Source: Eubacteriaceae bacterium (lineage in GTDB: Bacteria > Bacillota > Clostridia > Peptostreptococcales > Anaerovoracaceae). From it: a DNA stretch of 64,000 nucleotides. The DNA is taken from positions 124,001 through 188,000 of the forward strand of contig CABIWW010000003.1 of NCBI GenBank assembly GCA_902362435.1. Direction: 5' to 3'. The notes beneath the pieces are model-generated. The model did no database searches, was not told where the DNA came from, and saw only the letters and a program-made list of their open reading frames with translations. The stretch's first letter is position 1, and each line of letters starts with the position of its first letter. Shown in pieces: positions 36,307-44,382 of this stretch. The position numbers and the translations under genes were made by a program.

Positions 36307-36358
36307 TTTCAGCCATAAAGCAGAAATATCCTATGTAAAATGGCGGAAATCTGGAAAT
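36307..36358 (+). repeat. Short inverted-repeat element, copy A
   Basis: TTTCAGCCAT begins the element and ATGGCGGAAATCTGGAAAT ends it, so the two ends pair with one mismatch over 10 bp. Copies B and C share the same right end. The gene-free stretch 36147-36749 contains copies A, B and F and the TGCAAAAC array, with no other gene that I can support. Confidence 0.65.
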
Positions 36359-36410
36359 CATGTGGACCTGTCTGTATGTACGTTCTAAGTCTTCAATAAT
36401 CATTTGTAAA

Positions 36411-36461
36411 ATTTCAGCCAAACGATCGCATCTGGAGCAAGAAATGGCGGAAATCTGGAAA
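36411..36461 (+). repeat. Short inverted-repeat element, copy B
   Basis: It starts ATTTCAGCCA and ends ATGGCGGAAATCTGGAAA, 104 nt after copy A. The 17-nt right end is identical to copy A except for its last base; the middle differs. Confidence 0.65.
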
Positions 36462-36536
36462 CAAATAAAAGTTCTGCCTGCTAGCTATGCCCCAGGAAAA
36501 CTGCTCGGCCAGTTTTATATGGATATAATTTACATA

Positions 36537-36579
36537 TTTCAGCTGCAACACCTGATATATCATATGTTTTTGGCTGAAA
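36537..36579 (+). repeat. Short inverted-repeat element, copy F
   Basis: TTTCAGC and GCTGAAA flank a 29-nt middle. This copy has the palindromic ends but not the GGAAATCTGGAAAT extension. Confidence 0.5.
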
Positions 36580-36585
36580 CAGCAG

Positions 36586-36625
36586 TGCAAAACTATGCAA
36601 AACCCTGCAAAACAATCCTGCAATC
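36586..36625 (+). repeat. Helically phased TGCAAAAC direct repeats
   Basis: TGCAAAAC occurs at 36586, 36596 and 36606, exactly 10 bp apart, followed by a degenerate TGCAATC at 36619. One-turn phasing suggests a cooperative protein-binding array or bent DNA. It lies about 125 bp upstream of the membrane protein start at 36750. Confidence 0.55.
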
Positions 36626-36749
36626 ATCACTTTACATTACCTTTGAGCGTATGGTATCATTACATGTTCGGAATATGCCAAACCATACCGGATACACATC
36701 AGTAATAATCACAGTATTCATTCAGAACAGGAGTATAAACAGATATATT

Positions 36750-37586
36750 ATGAAAAAACACAAAAGAAAATTTCCCGCAAGACTGTTTACAGCAATGAAA
36801 CGGGAACTCCGGGAACATCGCAGCTCATTTATAGCATACAATATTTTCAGAGCCCTCGTGATCGTGATAATGATCTTCACGATATTCAACAGGAATTTTG
36901 AAAGTTCGTTTCTGTGCCTGCTGACGCTCATCCTCCTCACAGTCCCGAGCCTCATGCAGGTAGCACTCAAGATAGAACTTCCGACAGTTCTCGAAATCAC
37001 TCTGCTTGCGTTCATATTCGCCGCAGAGATACTCGGCGAGCTCTGCAACTTTTACACGATCTTCCCTTACTGGGATACTGTGCTGCACACACTGAACGGC
37101 TTCCTTATGGCTGCGATAGGACTCTCGCTGGTGCAGCTGCTCAACAGCAGTGACCGCATACTTTTCCAGCTTTCGCCGATATTTACATCTATAGTATCGT
37201 TCTGTTTCTCGATGACGATAGGCGTTCTGTGGGAGTTTTTCGAATTCAGCATGGACAGATTTTTTGAGCTCGATATGCAGAAAGATACTGTAGTCCACAA
37301 GATTTCTTCCGTCCTGCTGCATCCTGCAGGTGAAAATGTGCCGATAGTGATAAAGAACATCCGCGATGTTACCGTCTCCGGTACCGATCTGGGGCTTGGA
37401 GGCTACCTGGATATCGGTCTGATCGACACCATGGCTGACCTCTTCGTCAACTTCATAGGCGCGATAGTATTCGCGATACTGGGATATTTCTACGTAAAAA
37501 ACAGGGAGCAGAATTCCGTTGTCGGAAAACTGATTCCCCGTAAAAAAGACACTGATAAAGATTATTTAGCTGCGCAGGATCGATGA
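36750..37586 (+). CDS. DUF2238/YjdF-like integral membrane protein
   Basis: The protein has 278 residues from the ATG at 36750 and about seven membrane helices. Family-like motifs are YWDTVLHTLNGFLMAAIG, GVLWEFFEFSMDRFF and LIDTMADLFVNFIGA. The basic N-terminus precedes the first helix. The open frame continues upstream to 36360, but that part runs through the repeat island and is not protein-like. The best AGGAG lies 17 nt before the ATG, which is far, so the start is uncertain. Function unknown. Its stop is back to back with the stop of the GNAT gene (TGATCA). Confidence 0.75.
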   Translation: MKKHKRKFPARLFTAMKRELREHRSSFIAYNIFRALVIVIMIFTIFNRNFESSFLCLLTLILLTVPSLMQVALKIELPTVLEITLLAFIFAAEILGELCNFYTIFPYWDTVLHTLNGFLMAAIGLSLVQLLNSSDRILFQLSPIFTSIVSFCFSMTIGVLWEFFEFSMDRFFELDMQKDTVVHKISSVLLHPAGENVPIVIKNIRDVTVSGTDLGLGGYLDIGLIDTMADLFVNFIGAIVFAILGYFYVKNREQNSVVGKLIPRKKDTDKDYLAAQDR

Positions 37587-38111
37587 TCACAGCTTTTTCT
37601 CAAGACACAATAGTTTAACGCCGTTTATCCCGTTGAACGATGTGCACGGCACGACGCCCGCTTCCATGAATCCCAGTGATGCGTAAAGGCTGCGGGCTCT
37701 GCTGTTCTTTACATTAGTGTCCATGCGCAGGTATCTGCATCCGTTCTCAGCGGCGTATTTTTTATAATGATCGACAAAAGCCCTGCCGTAACCCTTTCCG
37801 CCTTTCGCAGGATCTACCACAAGTGTGTGCATGACCATGATCTCATCGTCAGCCGCATCGTATTCCCATTCGGCGCCTGCATATTCAGCTCCCTGTGTCT
37901 GATCTATCCTGGCAGCAGCTGCGATTTCTCCATCATGTTCGAGCACGAACAGTGTTCCTCGCTGCAATGCGTCCATAGCAGTCTGCCTCGTCGGATATAT
38001 TCCTCTGACCCAGCCTATCAGCTTGTGCTCACGCGCTTCTTCCTGCGTTATTATCGCGTCATAGATCTTTTCGATCGCATCTATATCCGCTTCAACTGCT
38101 TTTCTGATCAT
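37587..38111 (-). CDS. GNAT family N-acetyltransferase
   Basis: The 174-residue protein has N-terminus MIRKAVEADIDAIEKIYDAI and the acetyl-CoA-binding stretch VVDPAKGGKGYGRAFVDHY, followed by RMDTNVKNSRARSLYASLGF. All are typical of the GNAT fold. GGAGG lies 7 nt before the ATG. It overlaps the lgt-like gene by 20 nt and ends an operon of three. The acceptor is unknown. Confidence 0.87.
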   Translation of the reverse strand: MIRKAVEADIDAIEKIYDAIITQEEAREHKLIGWVRGIYPTRQTAMDALQRGTLFVLEHDGEIAAAARIDQTQGAEYAGAEWEYDAADDEIMVMHTLVVDPAKGGKGYGRAFVDHYKKYAAENGCRYLRMDTNVKNSRARSLYASLGFMEAGVVPCTSFNGINGVKLLCLEKKL

Positions 38112-38907
38112 TTACCTGCCTCCTGAAATCCTGTTTCCTGTTTTGCCTGCCCGAAATATATATATGCACCAATACGGCTGCAACCAGTATGATACTTATC
38201 CACTGCGATACCGAAAACATCAGCAATCCGCCTCGCGCCTCGTCGCCTCTGAGGAATTCCAGACAGAATCTTACCGGTGCATACAGAAGTATATATGTCC
38301 ACAGTATACTGACCCTGTTCACTGTATGCCCTGCATAAAATGCGAGGACAGCAAATATCAATATCTCGACTGCTGCTTCTATCGCCTGGACAGGCAGCAG
38401 CGGCACATCGTTCGGCGCTATATGCGATGAATGGTATGTGATGCTGAACGGAATATCAGCTTCTATACCGTAACAGCACCCAACCAGCAGACACCCGATC
38501 CTGGCTATGCCGTGCGCGAGTGCGAATCCAGGTATCAGCACCGGAAAAAAGTCAGTTATCTCTTTCCCGTACCTGCCGGCTGCATAGCCGGCAAGAAGAA
38601 GAGCTCCGATCAATCCTCCGTAAAAAACCATCCCCCCGCTGATGTATTTGTTTACGACAAGCTCAAGACTCATTTCATCTGACTGTATATCACTGATGAT
38701 GTCACCTGTCGAAACGAGCAGATAAAGTATCTTGGCTCCTGCAGCGGCTCCCAGCGCACCGAAAACGAATATGTATGCCGTATCATCTCTGTCCAGCCCG
38801 AATTTCCTGCAAGAAAATAAGGCATATGCCATTGCCAGACATATGCCCGAGACTCCGATAAGTCCATATACAGGAACAGCTCGACCTAAGATCATCAATG
38901 CTTCCAC
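38092..38907 (-). CDS. lgt: Prolipoprotein diacylglyceryl transferase
   Basis: The 271-residue membrane protein has about seven helices. Lgt motifs are GGMVFYGGLIGALL, HGIARIGCLLVGCCYG with the essential arginine, and an FCLEFLRGDEARGG segment near the C-terminus. Length is normal for the family. It attaches diacylglycerol to the lipobox cysteine of lipoproteins, several of which are encoded in this window. Some Clostridia carry several Lgt paralogues, so it may not be the only one. Confidence 0.85.
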   Translation of the reverse strand: MEALMILGRAVPVYGLIGVSGICLAMAYALFSCRKFGLDRDDTAYIFVFGALGAAAGAKILYLLVSTGDIISDIQSDEMSLELVVNKYISGGMVFYGGLIGALLLAGYAAGRYGKEITDFFPVLIPGFALAHGIARIGCLLVGCCYGIEADIPFSITYHSSHIAPNDVPLLPVQAIEAAVEILIFAVLAFYAGHTVNRVSILWTYILLYAPVRFCLEFLRGDEARGGLLMFSVSQWISIILVAAVLVHIYISGRQNRKQDFRRQVNDQKSS

Positions 38908-38919
38908 TGTCCCATTCTC

Positions 38920-39243
38920 CTAAACAGCAAGTCCTGCGATCCCTGCCATTCCTACACATGCCACGCATGCAACGAAGAATATCGCTCCGCCTATAATACC
39001 TATCACAGATAATATAAAGCCTGCAGTCCTGATGTTTTCATCATAACCCTCTTCTTTTGACTTGGAGGCCATTACCACACCTATAATACCAAGTACCACC
39101 GACAGTATGGATGAATATCCGAAAAACCACAGTACTACAGATATTATACCCAGTACAAGTGACGCGATAGCTTTGTTCTTTCCGGGGATCTCACCATTTG
39201 GCTGATAACCTCCCATGTTCTGATTGTTGTTTTGTGAATCCAT
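38920..39243 (-). CDS. Small DUF4190-type membrane protein
   Basis: The 107-residue protein has a polar N-terminus rich in N, Q and G, then KAIASLVLGIISVVLWFFGY and a second pair of helices ending in an alanine/glycine-rich segment. This is the DUF4190 layout with two to three membrane helices. It lies 12 nt before the lgt-like gene on the same strand. Function unknown. Confidence 0.75.
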   Translation of the reverse strand: MDSQNNNQNMGGYQPNGEIPGKNKAIASLVLGIISVVLWFFGYSSILSVVLGIIGVVMASKSKEEGYDENIRTAGFILSVIGIIGGAIFFVACVACVGMAGIAGLAV

Positions 39244-39329
39244 ATCTTCTTCTCCTCAATAAAATAAAACTTTGAATGTTGCACTATTTATCAGTATATC
39301 AAACAGTCGTACAAAAAGTAAAGAGCATA

Positions 39330-39372
39330 CCCTTACGCTGGTAATGTCGGTAATGTCACTCCCCTTACGCTG
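39330..39372. repeat. Nested direct repeats between the membrane-protein and zinc-ribbon genes
   Basis: CCCTTACGCTG occurs at 39330-39340 and 39362-39372, and between the two lies the tandem GTAATGTCG/GTAATGTCA (39341-39358). The arrangement could be a small transposition scar or a protein-binding site. Confidence 0.45.
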
Positions 39373-39416
39373 TCGGCGCCAAATTTCTGTCAAGTTTCTG
39401 TAACAGACGTACCCGA

Positions 39417-39665
39417 CTATACATCAGATTTCCATCGGAATTCAGCGCCGCACACTCTGCACTTTTCCGGTCTCATCGAATCGTTCGGCTTCGGCCCTCT
39501 GGGCACCGAGCCGTAATAATACCATTTTTTTATAAGCTCTCCGCACTCAGGACATGAATCGATCATCTTCGCCCCGCATACGCCGCATGTATCGCCCGGT
39601 CTCACTCGCTTGAAATCGGTTTTAAGATGGCCGTTTTCGCATATGTGCAAATAAAAATTAGTCAT
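39417..39665 (-). CDS. Small double zinc-ribbon protein (DUF2321-like)
   Basis: The 82-residue protein carries CGVCGAKMIDSCPECG and a later CRVCGAE, giving seven cysteines in CxxC pairs suited to two zinc ribbons. The N-terminus is ICENGHLKTDFKR. This matches the DUF2321 type by memory. It follows the molybdenum oxidoreductase gene but beyond a terminator. Function unknown. Confidence 0.7.
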   Translation of the reverse strand: MTNFYLHICENGHLKTDFKRVRPGDTCGVCGAKMIDSCPECGELIKKWYYYGSVPRGPKPNDSMRPEKCRVCGAEFRWKSDV

Positions 39666-39689
39666 GTATCCTTATACCTGCTTTCCTGC

Positions 39690-39723
39690 AAAAGAACAGG
39701 CCACCACATATGCAGTGACCTGT
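39690..39723 (-). terminator. Terminator after the molybdenum oxidoreductase gene
   Basis: ACAGG-x-CAC and GTG-x-CCTGT form an 8-bp stem with one mismatch and a 10-nt loop. TTCTTTT follows on the minus strand, 36 nt past the stop. Confidence 0.6.
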
Positions 39724-39758
39724 CTGTAATTCTTTATTCAGTGATCAGCAACCTGCTG

Positions 39759-42632
39759 CTAGTCCCAGCTTAACGGATTAGCCTTGATCTTCTCGAGTTC
39801 TTCATACATATCTGAACCGAGGAAGTACTTTTCAGGTTTCTCAGGCTTCTCGCCTCTTGCGATCGCTTCGATTCCTGCCTTTACCTTATCCGGTGATGCA
39901 GGCAGTTCGTAGATTCTTACGCCGCAGGCATTGTTGATAGCATTGATAACCGCAACGTGGTCTGACGACTGGAATGCTTCTGATGCTCCGGATGATCCGA
40001 AAGGTCCTCTTTCGTCATATCCGTCGATGTGGATAGCAGTCATGTCATCCGGAATATCCTTGATGTAAGGTACTCCTGCCTTCAGCATGTTGGTATCTTT
40101 CGTCACATCTTCATAGTTTTCGGAAAGTGCGAATCCTATCGAGTGTGACATACCGCCGAATGCCTGGCCGTTTACTGACTGGATGTTACCAACCTTACCT
40201 ACCCAGTCAACGCATGTCATCTTGTCTACAGTAGTCTTACCTGTCTTCATATCAACAGTTACTTCTGAGAGATACAGCGCATATGTGTAAGCATATGTAG
40301 GGTTACCCTGTCCGTCGTTAGGGTCGAGGAAGTCGAAGTAATCCCATTCATCTGCAGCAACCCAGTGTCCGTCGTATCTTGTAGGGATACCCTCTGCGAT
40401 CATTTCATCGTAAGTTCTGTATGTTCCGTCTTCCTTACGCATTGCGTCAGCCAGCATCTTTGCAGCTACGATCGATGCTTTACCGTTAGCAAAGTGTGAT
40501 CTTGAACCTGCAGACTCACCTGTGTTAGGGCAGTATTTACTGTCTGTCTGGATGACCTTTACATCATCAGGCGTAACTGTAGGGAAGTAAGGTCTCAGTG
40601 CTTCGAGTGTGCAGACGAGTGATCCTGCGTCTCCGCCCTGGCCCTGATCCTGCCATGTATCGTATTTTCTGAATTTGCCGTCGCCAACGAGTTCGATAGC
40701 TACTGTAGCTTCGTCAACGCCGCCGAGTCCTACGTTGTATCCGCCCCATGCGATACCTACACCCTTTCTCTTCGAGCCGTCTGAAGCAGCGTTGAATTCA
40801 TCTGCTCTCTTAACAGCTTCATCATATATAGGCTTTAATGTATCCATCATCTCTTCCATAGGGTACTGGAGGAATTCTCTCTGGTTCAGGTTGAGATCGC
40901 CTTTTCTTGCGATATTCTTGTATCTGAACTCGAACGGATCCATTCCGATCTTCTCTGCCATCATATCGATAAGAGCTTCGCCGCATGTGTATGCCTGAGG
41001 AGCTCCGTAGCCTCTGTAAGGAACACCGAAGTTGTGGTTTGTTACAGCACTTCTTCCGAGACCTACTACGTTTGGTACATAGTAAGGGAAGAACATGAAT
41101 CTCAGGATCTTTGTAACCTTGTCGTCTCCCATTTCAGGATATGCACCGTGGTCGATACCTGAATCGAATTCTCCTGCGAGGATCTTTCCGTCCTTGTCGC
41201 ATGCGAGTCTTCCGTTGAAGAATGCCGGTGAACGCTTACCTGAGAATGCCATGAACTCATCGTAAGTCATAGATAATGCAACAGGCATTCCAGTAACCTT
41301 TGTAGCTACGCCTGCGAGTGCGTATGAAGCTGCGTTCATCGCCCATCCGAATGAACCGCCTGTAGGGTTTTCGATAACACGGAGATCTTCAACAGGGATA
41401 CCGATAGCTTCTGCCATATCGTCTCTGTCAAAGTACAGAGTCATCGTCTTGCAGTGTACGCAGAGCTTGCCGTCTTCATCATAGTAAGCCTGAACTGTAT
41501 CTCCCTCGATCGAAAGATGCGGCTCTCTTGATGAATAGAAGCTTCCGTCTACAGCATAAGGAGCGTTGTCTATCATCTCTGCCACGTGATCGTAGTCGCC
41601 CTTTAATACAGGCTGAGTACTGTATATATTGTCGAATGAATCGTGGATCCTCTCTGCTTCAGGTTTTACAGCTTCAAGGTAGCTCATGTATTCAGGCAGC
41701 GGTTCGAGATCTACAACGACCTTCTTAGCTGCTGCTCTTGCATGATCCTTAGTATCTGCAACTACCATTGCAACAGGGTCTCCCCATCTGAATATCTTTT
41801 CGTCTGCGAGCAGCTTGTGAGTCTGTTCGAATTCAACTGTTCTCGGTGAGAACTGGTATGCCATCAGCTTGTTTGCGCCAGGATTATCTTTTGCAGTGAT
41901 GACCTTAACTACGCCAGGCATCTTCTCTGCTTCTGAGAAATCGATGTTCAGGATCTTGGCGTGGTTAGCCTTCATCGGCATTACGAGTACTGCATGAAGT
42001 GTTTCTGCAGGCATCTTGAGCTCGATATCATCGCCGTAGTCGCATACACCGCATGCCTTTGCCATAGCATTAGGACGAACGAGCGGCTTGCCGTAGAAAC
42101 CTTCTTCTATATCTTTTGACCAGTCATATGTGATGTCTTCGAATGTCTTTTCACCACGCATGATAGCAGCTGCTTCCATAACAGCGTCTACGATCTGCTT
42201 GTATCCTGTACATCTGCAGACATTTCTTGTCTTCTGGAACCAGTCTCTTATTTCTTCTCTTGTCGGATCCGGGTTTTCAAGAAGCAGCTGATAAGCTGAA
42301 ACGATGAATCCAGGTACGCAGAACCCGCACTGTACTGCTCCGAGGTTTACCCATGCATACTGAAGCGGATGAGGATGGAGCGGATTACCGATACCTTCGA
42401 TAGTCATAACTGTGCTGTATTCTTCTATGCTCTTGATTTTTCTGACACATGAACGAACCACTTTTCCATTGAGGATAACGGAACATGCTCCGCATACACC
42501 TGTACCGCAGCCTACTTTAGTTCCTGTAAGTCCCAGACGACGAAGTACGGATGCCAGTGTGTCCTTCTCCGGATCACAGATGAACATACGGTCTGCACCG
42601 TTGATGTTCAGCGTAAGTTTCTTTAAATTCAT
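39759..42632 (-). CDS. Molybdopterin-dependent aldehyde/xanthine oxidoreductase, single chain
   Basis: The protein has about 957 residues. Residues 1-80 form a plant-type 2Fe-2S domain (GCGTGVCGACSVIL), about 90-165 the second cluster domain (QCGFCVPGF...NVCRCTGYKQ), and the rest is the molybdopterin domain (GGSFGWAMN, YRGYGAPQ, GPFGSSGASEAF near the end). There is no FAD domain. This is the layout of the Desulfovibrio aldehyde oxidoreductase (Mop) and of some selenium-dependent xanthine dehydrogenases. GGAGG 8 nt upstream favours the ATG at 42632 over one at 42653. Codon use is T- and A-richer in third positions than in its neighbours, which suggests high expression. Confidence 0.9.
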   Translation of the reverse strand: MNLKKLTLNINGADRMFICDPEKDTLASVLRRLGLTGTKVGCGTGVCGACSVILNGKVVRSCVRKIKSIEEYSTVMTIEGIGNPLHPHPLQYAWVNLGAVQCGFCVPGFIVSAYQLLLENPDPTREEIRDWFQKTRNVCRCTGYKQIVDAVMEAAAIMRGEKTFEDITYDWSKDIEEGFYGKPLVRPNAMAKACGVCDYGDDIELKMPAETLHAVLVMPMKANHAKILNIDFSEAEKMPGVVKVITAKDNPGANKLMAYQFSPRTVEFEQTHKLLADEKIFRWGDPVAMVVADTKDHARAAAKKVVVDLEPLPEYMSYLEAVKPEAERIHDSFDNIYSTQPVLKGDYDHVAEMIDNAPYAVDGSFYSSREPHLSIEGDTVQAYYDEDGKLCVHCKTMTLYFDRDDMAEAIGIPVEDLRVIENPTGGSFGWAMNAASYALAGVATKVTGMPVALSMTYDEFMAFSGKRSPAFFNGRLACDKDGKILAGEFDSGIDHGAYPEMGDDKVTKILRFMFFPYYVPNVVGLGRSAVTNHNFGVPYRGYGAPQAYTCGEALIDMMAEKIGMDPFEFRYKNIARKGDLNLNQREFLQYPMEEMMDTLKPIYDEAVKRADEFNAASDGSKRKGVGIAWGGYNVGLGGVDEATVAIELVGDGKFRKYDTWQDQGQGGDAGSLVCTLEALRPYFPTVTPDDVKVIQTDSKYCPNTGESAGSRSHFANGKASIVAAKMLADAMRKEDGTYRTYDEMIAEGIPTRYDGHWVAADEWDYFDFLDPNDGQGNPTYAYTYALYLSEVTVDMKTGKTTVDKMTCVDWVGKVGNIQSVNGQAFGGMSHSIGFALSENYEDVTKDTNMLKAGVPYIKDIPDDMTAIHIDGYDERGPFGSSGASEAFQSSDHVAVINAINNACGVRIYELPASPDKVKAGIEAIARGEKPEKPEKYFLGSDMYEELEKIKANPLSWD

Positions 42633-42689
42633 AATAATTGCCTCCGATTTCACAACATTACTTTAACTACGAACTACGCACTAAGAATA

Positions 42690-42720
42690 TAAAAACCCTT
42701 TTCACGCACAGTGAAAAGGG
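42690..42720 (-). terminator. Intrinsic terminator inside the oxidoreductase leader
   Basis: CCCTTTTCAC-TGTGC-GTGAAAAGGG is a perfect 10-bp stem followed on the minus strand by TTTTTATATT. It lies 58 nt before the start codon and after the promoter, so it must be bypassed for the gene to be expressed. Confidence 0.85.
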
Positions 42721-42784
42721 CTTCAGACGATGAAACATAAATACAGGCTCCAAGTGGTTTTCTCTGCAAAAAACACCTCTTTTT

Positions 42785-42965
42785 ACACGGCATCATGCAA
42801 ATACGCCGTACATTGGGATATTATGGCGTTTTTCGGCAAAGCCTGCACTTTTTATCCTTTCCAAATGCGGGAGGCCTGAGCGTTTCCACACAGACCCTAA
42901 CGTTCCATACTCCATGCTTTTGCCAGAGCGAAGGGGTTATGGACTCGGATCTTTATAAGTCTATT
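42785..42965 (-). ncRNA. Candidate molybdenum-cofactor (Moco-type) riboswitch aptamer
   Basis: Between the promoter and the leader terminator lies about 180 nt of structured-looking RNA. Read on the minus strand it contains CCGAGTC, then GGCCTCCCGC, GGAAAGG, and GCCGAAAAACGCC. These recall the conserved blocks of the Moco RNA motif as I remember it. At the 3' end, ACGCC/GGCGT (42825-42829 with 42803-42807) and ACGGC/GCCGT (42805-42809 with 42787-42791) share bases and so exclude each other, as expected for a switch. The gene downstream uses this cofactor. The class assignment is unverified. Confidence 0.55.
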
Positions 42966-42984
42966 ACGTCATTACGTTGATAAT

Positions 42985-43014
42985 ATTTTATCAGTAAATT
43001 ATGAATAAAGTCAA
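42985..43014 (-). promoter_or_regulatory. Promoter of the oxidoreductase leader
   Basis: Reading leftward, TTGACT (43009-43014) and TAAAAT (42985-42990) are 18 bp apart. Transcription would start near 42978, giving a leader of about 345 nt. Confidence 0.7.
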
Positions 43015-43163
43015 CTACATATAACGACTTTTTTTAACCGTCTTGCTATCTTTATGTGATATGTTTGCAATCATTGATTTTAACATTTCTTCGGGTGGTA
43101 CATCTGTTATCTGAACAACACAATATATGCTTTTGTGCGTTTTTCACCATTTATACACGAAAC

Positions 43164-43199
43164 GAGCGACCCTCATCATGCAGGATCGCTCATTTTTAT
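43164..43199. terminator. Hairpin with T run on the plus side
   Basis: GAGCGAccC and GgaTCGCTC pair around an 11-nt loop, followed on the plus strand by ATTTTTATT. It lies beyond the stop of the MGMT gene, but the T run faces the other way, so its role as that gene's terminator is doubtful. Confidence 0.45.
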
Positions 43200-43229
43200 T
43201 GCTTTTGGTTTATTGCTTTCTGATTCTTT

Positions 43230-43541
43230 TTATTCTTCCCAGCGGCATTTCCTTATATCCACGTGGTGCTCGTCTTTCATAGGCACGCCTTCCATCATGA
43301 GCAGGCTCCTCTGCTCCGTCCAGCCCGGCACGAGCCTTCCCGCGTGATTCACGACGCGGTGGCACGGGTATTCACCGTACATGCCTGACACCGAGAGCGC
43401 CTTCCCGACAAGCCTGGCATTTTTCTCACGACCTATAAGCCGCGCTATCTGTCCGTATGTCGCAACGCATCCTTCCGGTATCTCCTCGACTACAGACAGT
43501 ATCTCATACAGAAGATCTTCATCAAGCTGCTTTTTCATCAC
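43230..43541 (-). CDS. MGMT-family methyltransferase domain protein
   Basis: The 103-residue protein is the DNA-binding and active-site domain of O6-alkylguanine-DNA alkyltransferase: ATYGQIARLIG, then YPCHRVVNHAGRLVPGW. The PCHRV cysteine is intact, unlike in Atl proteins where it is tryptophan. It lacks the N-terminal ribonuclease-H-like domain. It overlaps the preceding gene by 4 nt (ATGA) and ends an operon of four genes. It may repair alkylated bases or act as an alkyl-lesion sensor. Confidence 0.85.
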   Translation of the reverse strand: MMKKQLDEDLLYEILSVVEEIPEGCVATYGQIARLIGREKNARLVGKALSVSGMYGEYPCHRVVNHAGRLVPGWTEQRSLLMMEGVPMKDEHHVDIRKCRWEE

Positions 43542-44329
43542 GCAAGCTCCCTGTTCTCCTTCACCTGTCCGTAAACGAATCCGAGCAGCTTGACTACGTT
43601 GTCGGTAAATGCACTTTCGCCTTCCTTGTACGTATCGTTTTCAAGCGATCCCACTATCATCTCTGCCTTTTCAGCTGCGCCTGACTGCGCCATGTCCAGA
43701 GCGAACGGATCCTGATCTCTTATCGCTGCTATCGCTATGATACCGCATGCTGCGATATCGACTTTCAGCGCATGCTCGTCTGCAGTATTTCCTGATGAAA
43801 CAGCTTCATAACGGTCCTGCAGATCGTCGCAGAAAGCGATCCACTTGTCGCCGACCTCATCGAATGTCCTCGCTGCGATGCTGTCTCTGTATTCATCGCG
43901 GCACACCTTATGGTCGTGCTTAGGCAGCGATTTCCATGTAAAGTACTCGAGTATCGAATATACGCACACTTCGTGTATGCCGTACTCGATATTGTCAAGA
44001 CCCTCGAACGGCGGCACCTGGAAAAACTCCTCTATATCATCGTAAAGTCTCTTGAATATGTCATCCGCCTTGTTGCTTTTCATGAACTTCTCGAACTCCG
44101 CTTTCACGGATTCGGTCTCCTCCATGAGCAGGTCGACGTCATACAGCTTTTTCTCGTCATTTTTTATCATTTCATCGAAATACGCTCTGCACTTTTCCAC
44201 AGTCTCAGGCTTCAGCCCCTTCATCAGCTTGTCGAAATCGATGACTTCACCTGCTATCTGACCTCTGGTAAGCTCTCTTTTATCGCCCATGCAGATATTC
44301 CGCATTTCTATCGCAACTTCATAATCCAT
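43538..44329 (-). CDS. Uncharacterised acidic helical protein
   Basis: The 263-residue protein is rich in D, E and K, with no membrane segment, signal peptide or motif I recognise. It is predicted to be mostly helical, with a central segment EEFFQVPPFEGLDNIEYGIHEVCVYSI. It lies between the AzlC-like fragment (54 nt upstream) and the MGMT gene (4-nt overlap). Coupling to MGMT is the only clue to function. Confidence 0.7.
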   Translation of the reverse strand: MDYEVAIEMRNICMGDKRELTRGQIAGEVIDFDKLMKGLKPETVEKCRAYFDEMIKNDEKKLYDVDLLMEETESVKAEFEKFMKSNKADDIFKRLYDDIEEFFQVPPFEGLDNIEYGIHEVCVYSILEYFTWKSLPKHDHKVCRDEYRDSIAARTFDEVGDKWIAFCDDLQDRYEAVSSGNTADEHALKVDIAACGIIAIAAIRDQDPFALDMAQSGAAEKAEMIVGSLENDTYKEGESAFTDNVVKLLGFVYGQVKENRELA

Positions 44330-44382
44330 AAATCCGTCTGATCCTCCTGTTCCCGATATATAAAATCTCTACAGTTAATATA

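Noticed and set aside
36360..36749. N-terminal extension of the DUF2238-like protein
   Set aside because: The frame crosses the repeat elements and the TGCAAAAC array and has no protein-like pattern.
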